Shown here: piece after piece, positions 12,397 through 23,570 of the stretch
Position numbering within the stretch: the first letter of the stretch is position 1
How the letters are laid out: the number at the start of each line of letters is the position of its first letter
Source of the DNA: Mucor racemosus
Lineage: Eukaryota > Mucoromycota > Mucoromycetes > Mucorales > Mucoraceae
NCBI GenBank assembly: GCA_027405735.1
Contig: JAPEHQ010000006.1
Location: 2,604,001 to 2,668,000 of the forward strand
Reading direction: 5' to 3'
DNA length: 64,000 nucleotides
Made by a program: the position numbers and the translations under genes
Notes under the pieces: generated by a model
Seen by the model: the letters and a program-made list of their open reading frames with translations, nothing else
The model's database searches: none
Told to the model about the DNA's origin: nothing

Positions 12397-13129
12397 GTTT
12401 TATTATTATTATTTTGCTTCAAAAAGTAATAAAAAAAAAGACACCAAGCTTCAGACATGGAACGGAATAGAAAGTACAAAGCATTTCAATCTCAATTCAA
12501 GGATATTGAAAAAGTGACACTGCGATTTGCATTGTTGTCGTTTGTAATTAATCCTCTACCTAATCAAAATATATATAGCAGATATAATTTTCGTTTATTC
12601 AACTGTTTTACCATGATAAAAAATATGATAAATCATTGCAAAAACCTACTGGAAAGACAGGTGCGCTCAATTTGGGAAGGATTTAGATTGTCTAACGACA
12701 TTATACATATATATATATATATAACTAACAAGCACCAATAGATGCATCTTGTCAAGTAGTCAATTAAATTAGTATTCAACTGTGAGTATTTTTTAATTGG
12801 TAAACATTGATATCTATACAATTTGCCGTCAAATGTAAAAATCAATGTTACCCATGTGAGCCAATTTCGAATAAAAAATCATAATACAAGCTAGATATAA
12901 GATAGTATGCAACATCATTCATTGGTTAGCTTTTTATCTTTCAAAAAAGCATTGGATAATGGTGAAAAAGCCTTCGGATTGTAGCTTTAAAATGTCAATA
13001 TTGGGAGTTCTTAAATAAATCTACAAGGGATCATGTAATGATTTGCTTGTAATATTCATATAATAAATGAGGCAAGGATTTGCATGAATGAAGCTGAAAT
13101 GTTTGACTCATTACACAGTACTATACAAA
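12397..13129. other. Intergenic upstream of CSN8
   Basis: This is the probable CSN8 promoter and leader, then AT-rich sequence with a short (TA)n run near 12710. Short open frames on both strands have no domain features and no codon pattern. No gene is seen. Confidence 0.55.
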
Positions 13130-14790
13130 ATAGTTTAAAGAAGTGTGTGTTTTCATTTCCTTATTTTAACAGCAATTCCGTGGATCAACACTAGACGTAG
13201 CTACTATTGCAATGGGAGCTCATTTGGATCCATATTCGGTTATAACTGGTAAGCTTTCTGTTTTCTGTTATTTACGATTAAAAAAGTATGTTTTCGATAG
13301 TTTCGATAGTTTTCGAATGTTTTCGTTCAATATTAAGTCGAATTACGTCAAATATTCAAAGAAGATGTAACTTCTCATTATGGTCCCTTGGTATTTATCC
13401 GAAAATAAAAGAGTTAGTACCAGAAAATTAGCGTGCTGGCCTAACAATGACCAAAAATTGGCCTAAAATCGATTGTAAAAATTAAGTACCAAAATTGAAG
13501 TGCAAATTTTTTGTATTTATAAGATACATCCAACTGAGAAAGTTGCTCTGCAGTTTTTTTTTTCAATGAAAAATGTTGATTTTTTGTCGAGATAATTAAA
13601 ATAAGTTCATTGTACAGCTTACAGTCTATGCTAACTGAGTTCAAAATTTGATTTATTGTTGTAAAATCGATCAAAAAATGATCAAAAAAACAAAATTGCT
13701 TAATGGCTAATGAACTGCAAAGTAAGCCGACCTAGCGTATCAAATGGTTTTTGTACAGTTTGAAACACTGCATTCATCTAAACAAAATTGAAACAAATAT
13801 TTTATATTAAATTCTGTATAAAATACGATTAAAATTGTGGAGGTTTTTTGAAGATGCACATCATTTTTATTTGCATATTTTAAATATAAATATTGGAGAT
13901 AATGCGCAAAACATTATCTTTCGATCGAGCCATTGCTGAACTTTTTAGCCGCATTTTTCATGAGAAAACAGGATTTTTGTCCCAATTTTTTCAAATTCAG
14001 GATTTAGGATGAACGTATACAAGGGAAAAAATTGGAGCTAGAAACGAAAGGATCTCTTTGTATACATTTTTGAGGATATCTCGACGAAAAATCAATATTT
14101 TGAAGAAAACTAAATTGGGACTGATAGACCTCAATGAGATCTGTGACATGAATGTAAAAAACACGTTGGTTAATATAGTGCATATTTCGTAATCTATTAC
14201 AAAATGGTCAAAAAAAGGGGTTTCAAAAAAAAGTGCTCCAAATTTTTACATACTTAAATATGTTATAGAGCGCTTTAAAATAAGTAAGTTTTATTATTAG
14301 AAAGTGTTAGTACATCTTAATTTTTTTAAGCAGAGAAAGGCAAGTTTCTTCTCTTTGAAAATCGTGTTTTAATCCTTCAAAAACAGCAGTTAGTTAATGA
14401 AATCAAAATATGTTATTTGTATAGCTACTGCGCATTATATGCAATTTCAAAATTCAATTTTGATCCATCGTTTGATTTTATAAAAATTTTCAAAGAATAT
14501 CAGAAACAATCCAAAAAAAAATAGTTTGAACAAGTACAAATTTTCATTTCTTCATTTCCACAGCAGCTCGGGAAGGTTAAACCTTTTGCAATTCTGTAGG
14601 TTGACGCTAAACTTAGCATCTACCATTGTAACGGGAGGTCCGTTGGATCTATATTAGGTGAGAACTGGTGAGCTTACTGACCTTAGTGGATGCAAATTGT
14701 AGGTAACCAACTTGTTGTTCAAACGTATTAAATGCACAATAAACGATGAAAGCTGAAACTTGGAGCGTTTATTTAGCAAGTATACATAGT
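13130..14790 (+). repeat. Dispersed repeat family A, copy A1 (rearranged)
   Basis: This block is homologous to A2 (24880-27090), A3 (31100-31331 plus 37819-39680, inverted) and A4 (56820-58080, inverted). The order here is a partial end module (GTGGATCAACACTAGACG and GGAGCTCATTTGGATCCATA), the body from about 13290 (for example TTACAGTCTATGCTAACTGA and GAGGATATCTCGACGAAAAA), then a second end module from 14325 to 14790. The end module is therefore present on both sides of the body, unlike in A2 and A3, which suggests recombination between copies. No reading frame survives in any copy. The type of element is unknown. Confidence 0.8.
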
Positions 14791-15350
14791 ATTAAATATT
14801 TGTAAAATTAGGGCTTACACGGATCAATATTCATAGAGACCTTATTTTGATCGTTTTCAGTAAAAGTTCACAGCAAACTATAGGCACACTTTGGCAACGT
14901 TTTTTTTAGCACTATAGCCTCTCTGTGCTGCACAAGATGATTTTGTTGTGGTGCCCACGCTGGCTGCACACTATAGCCTGAGCTGTTGCGCCCACTGAAT
15001 ATGACTAAAAAGATAACATCATGTAATGATCCAGTTACATTACATAAGCAAATTGCACATATAAATAACAACCAAGAACGGATCAATTGCACAGTTAGTG
15101 AATTTATCTGTTCTTTCCTTTCCTCTTATTATATTTATAACCACAATCCAAATAAATATATATATTATTACTTATTTATCATTGTTACTTATAACCAATT
15201 ATTATATAACCCCATATAATCAATCATAGGTAATAATCGTATACTAGTAATAGCAATTACAATTAGTAACACCAACCTCTCATATCCAATCATAGAATCA
15301 AAGTCAGACATATAATCCTCCATATTATATTATCCAGTTTGACAATCAAT
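14791..15350. other. Degenerate AT-rich sequence
   Basis: No gene is seen. A short stretch near 14925-14975 (TGCTGCACAAGATGATTTTG) resembles, in reverse complement, the end of family D copy D2 near 63380-63420, so this may be a detached family D end. Confidence 0.4.
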
Positions 15351-16371
15351 TGATCTATCACATAACAAAATGTACATGGGCACAACAAAAAAAAACTGCA
15401 TACGAGAATAACCGAAAAGCCTGTATGTGCAGAATTATAGATTCTGTCCATGTGCATGACATTAACCTCATGTATAATAGTAGAATTGCCCATAAGCATA
15501 AAATTATCCCTATTTGTGCATAATAATAAAATCTGACTATCAGCATAATGAGCTGATTGTATGGGCACAAATTGGTTTGTACATGAGCATCGTGCCGTTC
15601 TCAAAATTCCATTCCATTTTTTACTGGAATAGATTTTTAAATTACATTTGCTTCTATTCATATAAATTATAGATAATACAATTTAATACATTGTTGCTGT
15701 AAAGCAATACATGCAAAAGCCAATATATTTACAGTTATCATCATCATTTGCAAATATGTTTATAGCTATAATGCTTACAGCAACAATGGTTGTTTTTGCT
15801 CGAGCATAAACTTAAATAACACTTACTGCTTAAATTGATATGTAAGCAAAATCTAAGATTATAGATGTTACTTTATCATACATAAAATTTAAGCAAATTA
15901 ACCTTCTATAAACTTACTATTTTAGTTTACGGATTGTCAGCTGTAAAAAGATTTGTTTTTAAGTATAGCTACATACTGTACCTACGATCAAAACTATGGC
16001 TATTATACGACATTAGATTGTTCTTTTTTTATTTTTGTTTCTATATCATTTGAAATTTCATCACTTTTCTGGAACATATATTTCGTGAGTTTGTTGCCAG
16101 TTCTAGCTTCTCATTGACTAGATATAAATATCATTATTTTTGATTTGATCTGGTAATCAAGAAATGCGTCCAACAATATAGTAGTAAATAATGATGTTTG
16201 ACCTTAGAATGCAGTTAAATGAAAATATCAGTCTCTAATATAGACTGCCACCTATATTAAAAACATTAATCCCTTATGTTAGCATGCATATTCAAATAAA
16301 AGAAACGAATACCAAATGTAAAAGCAGCATTACAGCGCATGGACCATAGACTAAACAGAATGGGCAATATC

Positions 16372-16603
16372 TGAGAGTTTATGGATACATACAATCTTAT
16401 TTATAGAAAGAATAATAATAAAGACTAGTAACATTTATCATGGAGAACGTAGGCTTTATTACTAGAAAAACTAATGGTCAAAGAAAGAACCAAGAGCTTC
16501 TAGGTCTTGGTTTAAAAGACTATTTATAAGAATTACATTTCAATGTGAGTTAGAAATGGAATTGGCTTCAAAATTGGCTGTTTAATATCCTCGAAAACCG
16601 ACA
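16372..16603. mobile_element. Solo LTR, family C (copy C1), 5-bp TSD ATATC
   Basis: The 232-bp segment begins TGAGAGTTTATGG, ends CTCGAAAACCGACA (TG...CA) and is flanked by ATATC on both sides (16367-16371 and 16604-16608). The homologous locus in D2 (near 62305-62320) reads straight through with one copy of the target, so it is a true insertion. A second copy lies at 28940-30004. No internal region of the parent element is in the window. Confidence 0.85.
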
Positions 16604-17454
16604 ATATCTATTATCATAGAAGAAATATATATTTTTCTACCAGAAAAACCGCCTATCATATCATACATTCATTAAAAAATTGCAAAAGCGAGCCCATAGA
16701 ACGACGCCGTAATTAAGCATAGCACGATCGAACGGCCAAGTATTTAGACAATGGTATATATCTATGTTTTAAATAAAAATGCGTTTTTTTTTTAACTTTT
16801 CTTATGTTTAATTATGTACGGTCTGAAAATTCAGACTTTTTAGCGGACATTCTTCGGGGCTCATTTCATCCTTGCCAACACTCATGATTTTGATCAAAAA
16901 ACAAAAAAATCAAATTTTGATACCAAAATCAACGTTTAAATATACTACATTATGAGAGAAAATTGTAGCTATGACTAATACACATTTTATAAAAGCTTAA
17001 TATTAAATGTTAAGTAATGAAACTTTGTACTTTTGTCCCAAAAACGGAATTTTGGTTAAAGGATTTTTATGTAATATTTTGAAATAAAAATGTTTGTTAT
17101 TTTTTATTGAGCAAATAGAGCACTAAATGCTGTATATGTGTATATTTTTTGTTTTTATAATTGGTAGTATAATTAACTCTAGATTTTCAAAATCAGAAAA
17201 AAAAATTGAAAAAATGTCAAAATTGATGATCTGGAGAAAAATGATTTTCTAAATTAATATTCCGCTTATAAGCCTTGGAAGTCTTAAAAATAAGAGATTT
17301 TATAATACTTCAGAACTTTTTCAAGAATTTACGATGCTGAACCCACTTGATTCAAGCTTATTACTATAAATCTTTGTGCTTATTAATATTGTGCGGTAGT
17401 TTATTTGATGATAATATAACCTTATTTTATAATTATTGCGTTAGAGGTGATTTA

Positions 17455-17705
17455 CATTAAGTTTTAGTCTTATCTCTCCAATAATTTCATAAACATAAAA
17501 ATGACCATCACTGGAACCTATTGCCGCCTTTTTATCTTCTTTGTCCCAAGCCAGTTTATTCGATGCTTTCTCAGAACCAACTTAAGTACTTACAAATGGT
17601 TTCTCTGTATTTGCATTCAAATTCCATAAATTAAATTGACTGGTTCTATCTACACTAGTATCAAACGTATCATTAGCCCACCTTATAATAATAAATGTCA
17701 ATCTG
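17455..17705 (-). pseudogene. Dynein intermediate chain fragment inside repeat D1
   Basis: Read on minus, after a splice-acceptor-like TTTCTGATTTCAG, the sequence encodes NDTFDTSVDRTSQFNLWNLN and ANTEKPF, then a break (GTAAGTACTTAAG), then NKLAWDKEDKKAAIGSSDGH and FYVYE. This matches the order of the last two WD40 repeats of cytoplasmic dynein intermediate chain (VDG.G..DLWNLN.DTE.P, then LN...W...G...A.GDSEG...VYDVGE). It has an internal stop and frame breaks, so it is a decayed fragment, not a gene. Preserved splice-like borders suggest capture at DNA level. Homologous pieces occur at 61205-61480 and 63623-63755. Confidence 0.7.
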
Positions 17706-17829
17706 AAATCAGAAACATTCGATTATCATTGTTATAAGCTATGAAAAGCTTGATATTTAATAATACAGCAATTAAATGAAAAACAAGATGATGCTCTTTT
17801 AATAAACGATATCTCTTTACCTGATTAAA

Positions 17830-18400
17830 TTTCTAGCTTTATTTTACATTAATATATTCTCATAAATCATTATGGTTCAAAATTGAATTTTAAAGTTGCC
17901 CTAAATGCGCAGTGAAATTACAAATAATATGTCTTGATTCATTAGCTGAAAACTGCTTTTGAAAAAGTATAGCACATTTATCAACAAAAAGTCTGTCTTC
18001 CTGTGGTTGAAAAAAATAAATTACCCAGAAAAATGCTCGTAATCAAGGAATAGTAATCCAAATGGGCTGAACGTTTTAAATATATATTACAGCTGTAACA
18101 GGATTTAGAGTTAAAACTTTAGTATACCGTTGGTATGCTGGTTAAAATGTAGGATCAAACGCCCACTTTTCAAGTGGGATTCATGATTTATGGCTTATCA
18201 GCAGGTCGTTTCAAATCAGAAATAGTGCTAAATCAGCCAAAATTAGTATATTTGGCAACGACAGCAATAAGTTTAATAAGTAAATACCCTTTTAATGTAT
18301 AGTCATGGTGCGATGTGTTCTATATCTATATATTTTTTTTAAGAAAGCGTCGAATTTCAAATATTAATTCGAATATATAATAAATCAACCGTTAACCGAC
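17830..18400 (-). repeat. Repeat family A end fragment (inverted)
   Basis: In reverse complement this aligns with the outer end of A3 (about 39200-39660). Shared landmarks are CCAAATGGGCTGAA, AAGTGGGAT and GCGATGTGTTCTATATCT. The body of the repeat is absent. It directly abuts family D copy D1. Confidence 0.7.
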
Positions 18401-18514
18401 TACTATTTACTGCCTAAAATTGACTCCATCAACATCACTACAGACATTTCAAGTGAGTACTAAGTTTTCATAAACATAAGATATGGCATTTATATATTAA
18501 TCCGTTATGTTTGC

Positions 18515-19250
18515 CAAGAAAATTAAACGAACCCACGTTGATTAATACATATAGCTTAAATTTTTTGGTATTAATGTTATATTTTGCTTCAATAGGCAAG
18601 TGTCGGACTAGCTTCCACATAAACTTGTTTTTAATTGCTAAATGATAAGAATCAACATGGTTCGGATTGCTGATAACGTGCTCCCAAACCTCAGGAGGAA
18701 GTTTGCGATCGAGAGATTGTAGTATCTATTCAAGGTATGAAAAAAGAAAAGCATGAATTTTGCCTATTCAATTAACAGCTCGCTTTTACTGTACACTGTA
18801 CAACATCTCACTTCGATTGCAATGCAAATATTTTCCACACTAGTTTTTGTGATACCTCTTTGATCTGCAACTGTCGCCTCAGCATTGCTTTATTTATTTA
18901 ATTGATATAAAATCTCTTACAGCTCCAAAATTTTATTTTACTCCTTATTTTTGTATTTCTTTTTTTTCTTTTGAAAAGTGTATCGTTCAGGTAATATGAA
19001 ACATGCTTTTTCTTTGTTTAAATATATCTTCACAATCCTGCGAAATGGTAGAAGGCAATATTTATTATTGTCGCCAAGATCAACGATGTAAGATCTTACC
19101 ATGGCCCTAGTAGGAACGTATCCTATGCGACGCCCCACTTCTGGCTTCCATTTTTGAGTCATTGGATTTGGGTTGGGAGAGACTTTAAGGCAACGGAGAA
19201 ATCTGGAGATTCTTGGCAAATGCTTTAATGCAAATGTGCAATAAACTGAT
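18515..19250 (-). pseudogene. Unrecognised gene remnant
   Basis: Two coding-looking segments lie in order on minus. At about 19230-19100 the sequence reads ISRFLRCLKVSPNPNPMTQK, then WKPEVGRRIGYVPTRAM, ending at a donor-like ATGGTAAGA. At about 18725-18470, after an acceptor-like TTGAATAG, it reads ILQSLDRKLPPEVWEHVISN and PNHVDSYHLAIKNKFMWKLV and stays open for about 85 codons. Composition and amino-acid pattern look like real protein, unlike surrounding DNA, but the pieces do not join into one clean gene, no start is evident and I do not recognise the family. It could also be a small gene with introns that I have misjudged. Confidence 0.35.
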
Positions 19251-19603
19251 CGGTTTTAGTCTAACAAAAAAAGTACATTTTGTAATTAGAAGCACTTTCA
19301 TACCTTTTTTTTTTTTTCAAATCTAGGAATACTTGAAGAGCATTACTAACACTAAACTAGATTCATTTATTCAAATAGAAGTTACAATAAAATAGTTCTT
19401 TTAAAAATATGCAAAAAATAAGACATGCACGTCAAGTTTGATATCTATAAAGTCTTATGTTTTGAAATTTAGCTTTGTAAATTCTTTCATTATGCTATAT
19501 GGACATGTGTTTTTAATGTAAAATATCTACTCAAGGAATATTATAAATGTATCAATTGTAAAGCAAATTATTATGCAGAATCAACTCAACTTCATGTTAA
19601 ATT
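19251..19603. other. AT-rich spacer, nothing seen
   Basis: There is no ORF, repeat or RNA signal; T-run near 19305. Confidence 0.5.
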
Positions 19604-20040
19604 AATTGTCGAGGTAGGTGAGCTTGAAGAAACACCGTATATTTCATAGGTTCCTTCTTCAATAGTTGACTGATCTGCATTTTTAATATTTTCAGTTTAA
19701 GATTATGGATCAAATTTCCCCATAACAAAGTTGTATCGCAATTTGGACATTTGCCCATCACCGGTATAAATTCTTGAACGGTAGTCCATCACCATGGTAA
19801 ACATAACGCATGGCTTTTCATTACATAACAATCAGGACATTCGATATAATCGATTGTATATCTCTATATATCAAAATTATAAAAATTAACAACGAGTATA
19901 TACTAAATGATATTCCCAACCTATCTGCTTTCATTAGGACAAATCAACTGAAAATCTGTTGTGGGTGTTTATAGATTCGCAGTAGGCAACTAGGCATAAT
20001 TCCAAAGTTTTAATTGGGCATCTAAATAACCTCCAATGCT
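19604..20040 (-). pseudogene. Decayed SLX1-like endonuclease C-terminus
   Basis: On minus, the frame reads ICPNES, a possible intron, then RYTIDYIECPDCYVMKSHAL, CL, an in-frame TGA (19789-19791), then EFIPVMGKCPNCDTTLLWGN and LI. The spacing C-x2-C-x6-H-x2-C...C-x2-C followed by LLWG matches the C-terminal PHD/RING-like zinc finger of the structure-specific nuclease subunit SLX1. Two further stops lie in the upstream exon and no GIY-YIG nuclease domain fits before the UBP6 gene, so this is a truncated, inactivated remnant. The frame after the zinc finger stays open to 19604. Confidence 0.55.
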
Positions 20041-20151
20041 GCTGCGCTACTGCACTACGTTCGCTGAACCAAGCGAGATAGTATAAAACTGGATCTGAAA
20101 TGTATATAAACGCGCGTCTCTTCTTTCTTTATTAACTTTTAGATACTTAAA
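20041..20151 (+). promoter_or_regulatory. UBP6 core promoter region
   Basis: TGTATATAAA at 20101-20110 lies about 50 bp before the start codon and is followed by a pyrimidine-rich stretch (TCTCTTCTTTCTTTA). This is consistent with a TATA-type fungal promoter. The region overlaps the edge of the SLX1-like remnant. Confidence 0.5.
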
Positions 20152-22100
20152 ATGCCTAAATTAAACGTTACAATCAAGTGGAGTGGCAAGAAATTTGAAA
20201 ACTTGGAGCTAGGTAAGCATTATATATGAATTTCAAAACAAAGACAAATATACAAACGCTTTCATAATAGATACCGATGAGTCAGCTGAACTTTTCAAGA
20301 CTCAAATCTACTCTCAAACTGGTGTACCTCCTGAACGTCAAAAGATTATGGTCAAAGGTGGTATTTTGAAGGTATAATTAATGCGCAAATGAGGAAAATG
20401 GGGGACAATGAGTTTACTGATATATGTGTTTAGGACGATACAGATTTGAATAAATTGGGCTTGAAAGAAGTAAATATGCAATTAATTGACATAGCAGGAA
20501 TTGTAGTATTAATATTTAATTGTAGGGTCACAGTTTTATGATGATGGGTACTGCAGGTGAATTACCTAAACCCCCTCCAAAGCCTGTTCAATTTTTGGAA
20601 GATATGACAGATGCTGAAGTTGCCGAAGCTGTAAGTGTTGAGCTTGGTATTTTGTTATGTAACTAACATTTTCATAAATAGTTGGATATTCCCCCTGGAT
20701 TAGAAAATCTTGGAAATACATGTTATATGGTAAATAATGCGAAAACAAGTATAATTATATTAAATTAATTTGTAATTGACATTTAGAATGCAACTCTGCA
20801 ATGTATGCGTGCTATGCCAGAACTTCAAACCTCTTTGGAAAAGTATCAAGGTGGATTAAACGGTGTTGATAATCGTGGAAATTTGGTTGCAAGTCTACGT
20901 GATCTTTTTGTTAACCTCAACAAAGTATCTGATGGTTTTCCTCCTTTGGTTTTCTGGCAGGTAAGATCAGCAAAAGGCAAACATTGTGTATAGTAATCTA
21001 ATCACATTCTTGTAGATGCTTCGTCAATCATTCCCTCAATTCTCTCAAACAGGGCAAGGTGGTGTTCCTATGCAACAAGATGCTGAAGAATGTTGGAGTG
21101 AGCTTGTTTCGGTTTTGAAGAGCAAATTACCTAAGGATGAATCTGAACATAACTTTATCGAGCGTTATATGACTGGTGAATTACAAACAGAGTAAGTTTT
21201 ATTATATAAATGGTTCGTTATGTATTTGGGTATTCACATGTTGCATTATAGAACTACTTGTGAAGAAGCTCCAGAGGAAGATAAAACTGTATCCATTGAT
21301 TCATTCAACAAATTGAGCTGTCATATTTCAATTAGTAAGTTGTGAAATGAATAAATCGCATCATTTTCTAAAACATTATCTTTGTAGGTATTAATTATAT
21401 GATTAATGGTATTTTGGAATCATTAAATGAAGAATTAGAAAAAACTTCACCCACATTGAACCGCACCGCTAAATATACTCGTAAATCTCGTGTCAGCCGT
21501 CTTCCTCAATACTTACCAATTCAATTTGTTCGTTTCTTCTGGAAGCCTCAAGAACAAGTGAAGGCCAAGATTTTACGAAAAGTCAAGTTCCCTCTCGAAT
21601 TCGATGCAACTGAAATTTGTACACCTGAACTTCAAAACAAATTTACTAAAGCAAAATTGAAGATCAAACAAGTAGAGGACAAAAAGATTGCTAAAGAGAG
21701 AGATGAAAAGCGTAGAAAGATGAACAACGATATCAATGCTGCTTCTTCAAGCCCTGCTGCTGCTTCCACCACCACTGATGCATCTACAAGCAAGAGTGAC
21801 CCTATGGATACTGATGAAGGAAAGGTTGATTGGACTGAATATTTAGACCCTGAACTTGTAAAAGATATTGGATGTAACCCTACTGGTCAATACGAGCTTG
21901 CTGCAGTTTTAACACATGTTGGTCGTTCTGCTGATTCTGGTCATTATATTGCTTGGGTCAAGAAGGGTCCCAATGAGTGGCACAAATTTGATGATGATAA
22001 GGTTTCTGTTCTCCAAGATGCTGATATTGAACGTCTTGATGGTGGAGGAGATTGGCATACTGCTTATATTGTTTTGTACAAAGCTAAAAAACTTGATTAA
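20152..22100 (+). CDS. UBP6: Proteasome-associated deubiquitinase Ubp6/USP14
   Basis: This enzyme trims ubiquitin chains on substrates docked at the proteasome and recycles ubiquitin. Nine exons (20152-20212, 20271-20371, 20434-20469, 20526-20630, 20682-20729, 20787-20960, 21016-21191, 21252-21334, 21388-22100) give 498 residues, equal to the family length of about 495-500. Residues 1-75 are a ubiquitin-like domain (MPKLNVTIKWSGKKFENLEL), the proteasome docking module. The catalytic domain carries the Cys box GLENLGNTCYMNATLQCM (Cys115), the QQDAEE block, and the His box HVGRSADSGHYIAW (His447) followed by FDDDKVS with the Asp. The low-complexity insert near residues 370-405 (AASSSPAAASTTTDAS) is poorly conserved in the family. 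The gene converges on RMD5 with only 43 bp between stops. Confidence 0.97.
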
Positions 22101-22143
22101 TTGAATAAAAGAAAAAAAAAGTATCATTCTTTATTATTAAACT

Positions 22144-23570
22144 TTAAAAATAAACTTGTACAGCTTGATCTATAGATGATTCTGATGGGCAATAAGGACA
22201 TTTGAATCTTGCAGCAGCCCTACTATTTCTAGATAATCGAGTTAAACTCTCTTTACAAATAACATGACCACAGGGCATCATCATAGGTGGGTTCTCGTCG
22301 GTTGCTTGTTCTTTTGATACAGGACAAGCAAATACTGAATGATATCTTAATTCCTCGTCAAGAGGAATTTCTACAGGCAATTCATCTTGGGCACTCCATT
22401 CTGCTCTTTTACTTGCCATGATTGTAAATAATTTCATAATAACTGGTAAAGCTGTTGTGCCAACATAAACACTATGAGATTGTAAAGATTAGATGATTTG
22501 TATTTCGGATATCTCCATTTATACCTTGTATAAAGAGGGCTTTCAGAACTCATCTTCAAGAGAGAGCAGAAATCTCTTTGAAATTCTTGTTTTATTTCAC
22601 TCCAATTTGATGGCGAATACAAATCAGCATAAGGAGATGGTACAACATTTATATACAAAGGTGCTGTCATTAATCTCTTGATTTCTATTGACAATATTAG
22701 TATATATTCTCGGTATCAACCTAATCAGAATTACCAAGATAATTCTTTTCACCAAAGCTATGAAAATGTTCTCTACCATAATTGATGGCTTCAAGAGCAC
22801 CACCAGCTAATAATAATTGTATAAATTTCATGCGATGTAAATTAAACTCCAAGGAACTTCCTAATTTTTGTAAACCATCATGATGATCCTCAGTCCATCT
22901 TGATGCAAATCCTTTGATTAGTATGAATAACAAGGGAAATATAACGTTCATCTTACTTGATAGCAGACGATAAGTCGTTCTCTTTTTCCAATTGATTCAA
23001 AACAGTATACATTTGTTCAAACTCGGTTTTTAAATGTTCTACAGTTGAACGCAGCTCATCATCGATTGGCACTTGGGCCTCGTCCAAAAATTCATCGCAT
23101 AATTCAAATTTTCCTTGTCGTATGAAATGCAATGCTAAAGCACGGAATATCAAATCTTCCTTTCCCACAAACGCTTCAGGGTGGTAAATAACTGAGATAT
23201 CCTGCTTGAATTTCTATTGATAGTAGTGTTAGTTGTATAATATTCCCGTGAGATTTTATTGATAATTACTCTTTCCAAATCTTTATTCAGTTTTTTCAAA
23301 CTAGTTTCAAATTCTTTTTGTGGTTTTTGGAATTGTAGTTTTTTTGCAGCGTCCTTTATTTCTGTAATGCTTAGCTCTGGATTGTTGCCATCTATATGCG
23401 AGTTTTTTTAGCATATCTGTTAATTTTTTTATGCTATTGAATTTACCAGTAAGAGATTGCCTCTTTTGTTCCAATAACTCCTTAAAGGAAGATAATTTAT
23501 CGAGAATTGTATCTTGCATGACAACTTGTTTTTTTTGCATGTCTTGACATGATTTTTGTATGGTGTCCAT
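22144..23570 (-). CDS. RMD5: GID/CTLH ubiquitin ligase subunit Rmd5 (RMND5)
   Basis: Rmd5 is one of the two RING-like subunits of the GID/CTLH E3 complex, which in yeast degrades gluconeogenic enzymes. Six exons on minus (23447-23570, 23270-23391, 22957-23213, 22735-22898, 22525-22684, 22144-22471) give 384 residues; human RMND5A has about 390. In order: an N-terminal coiled coil, a LisH-like segment ([20 protein letters not shown]), a CTLH/CRA region ([20 protein letters not shown] and [20 protein letters not shown], then [16 protein letters not shown]), and a C-terminal RING variant with [39 protein letters not shown] and FKCPYC, ending VYF. The block DELPVEI...YHS.F.CP is diagnostic. The RING reads CGHVIC, where animal and yeast relatives usually have Ser after the Ile. 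Confidence 0.95.

Larger units (their letters stand above)
15350..17770 (-). repeat. Dispersed repeat family D, copy D1 (inverted relative to D2)
   Basis: In reverse complement this 2.4-kb block aligns throughout with D2 (61130-63425). Shared landmarks are TTTATGCTCGAGC (15800), the conserved segment around TTGTTGGACGCATTTC (16165), CTACCAGAAAAACCGCC (16635), TTTTGATACCAAAATCAACG (16915) and the dynein-like segment at 17455-17705. D1 is interrupted by a 232-bp solo LTR at 16372-16603; D2 shows the empty site. Apart from the captured gene fragment I see no coding capacity and no clear terminal repeats, so the transposition mechanism is unknown. Confidence 0.85.

Noticed and set aside
12457..12845. 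Overlapping short frames upstream of CSN8
   Set aside because: AT-driven random frames, with no recognisable protein and no counterpart elsewhere.
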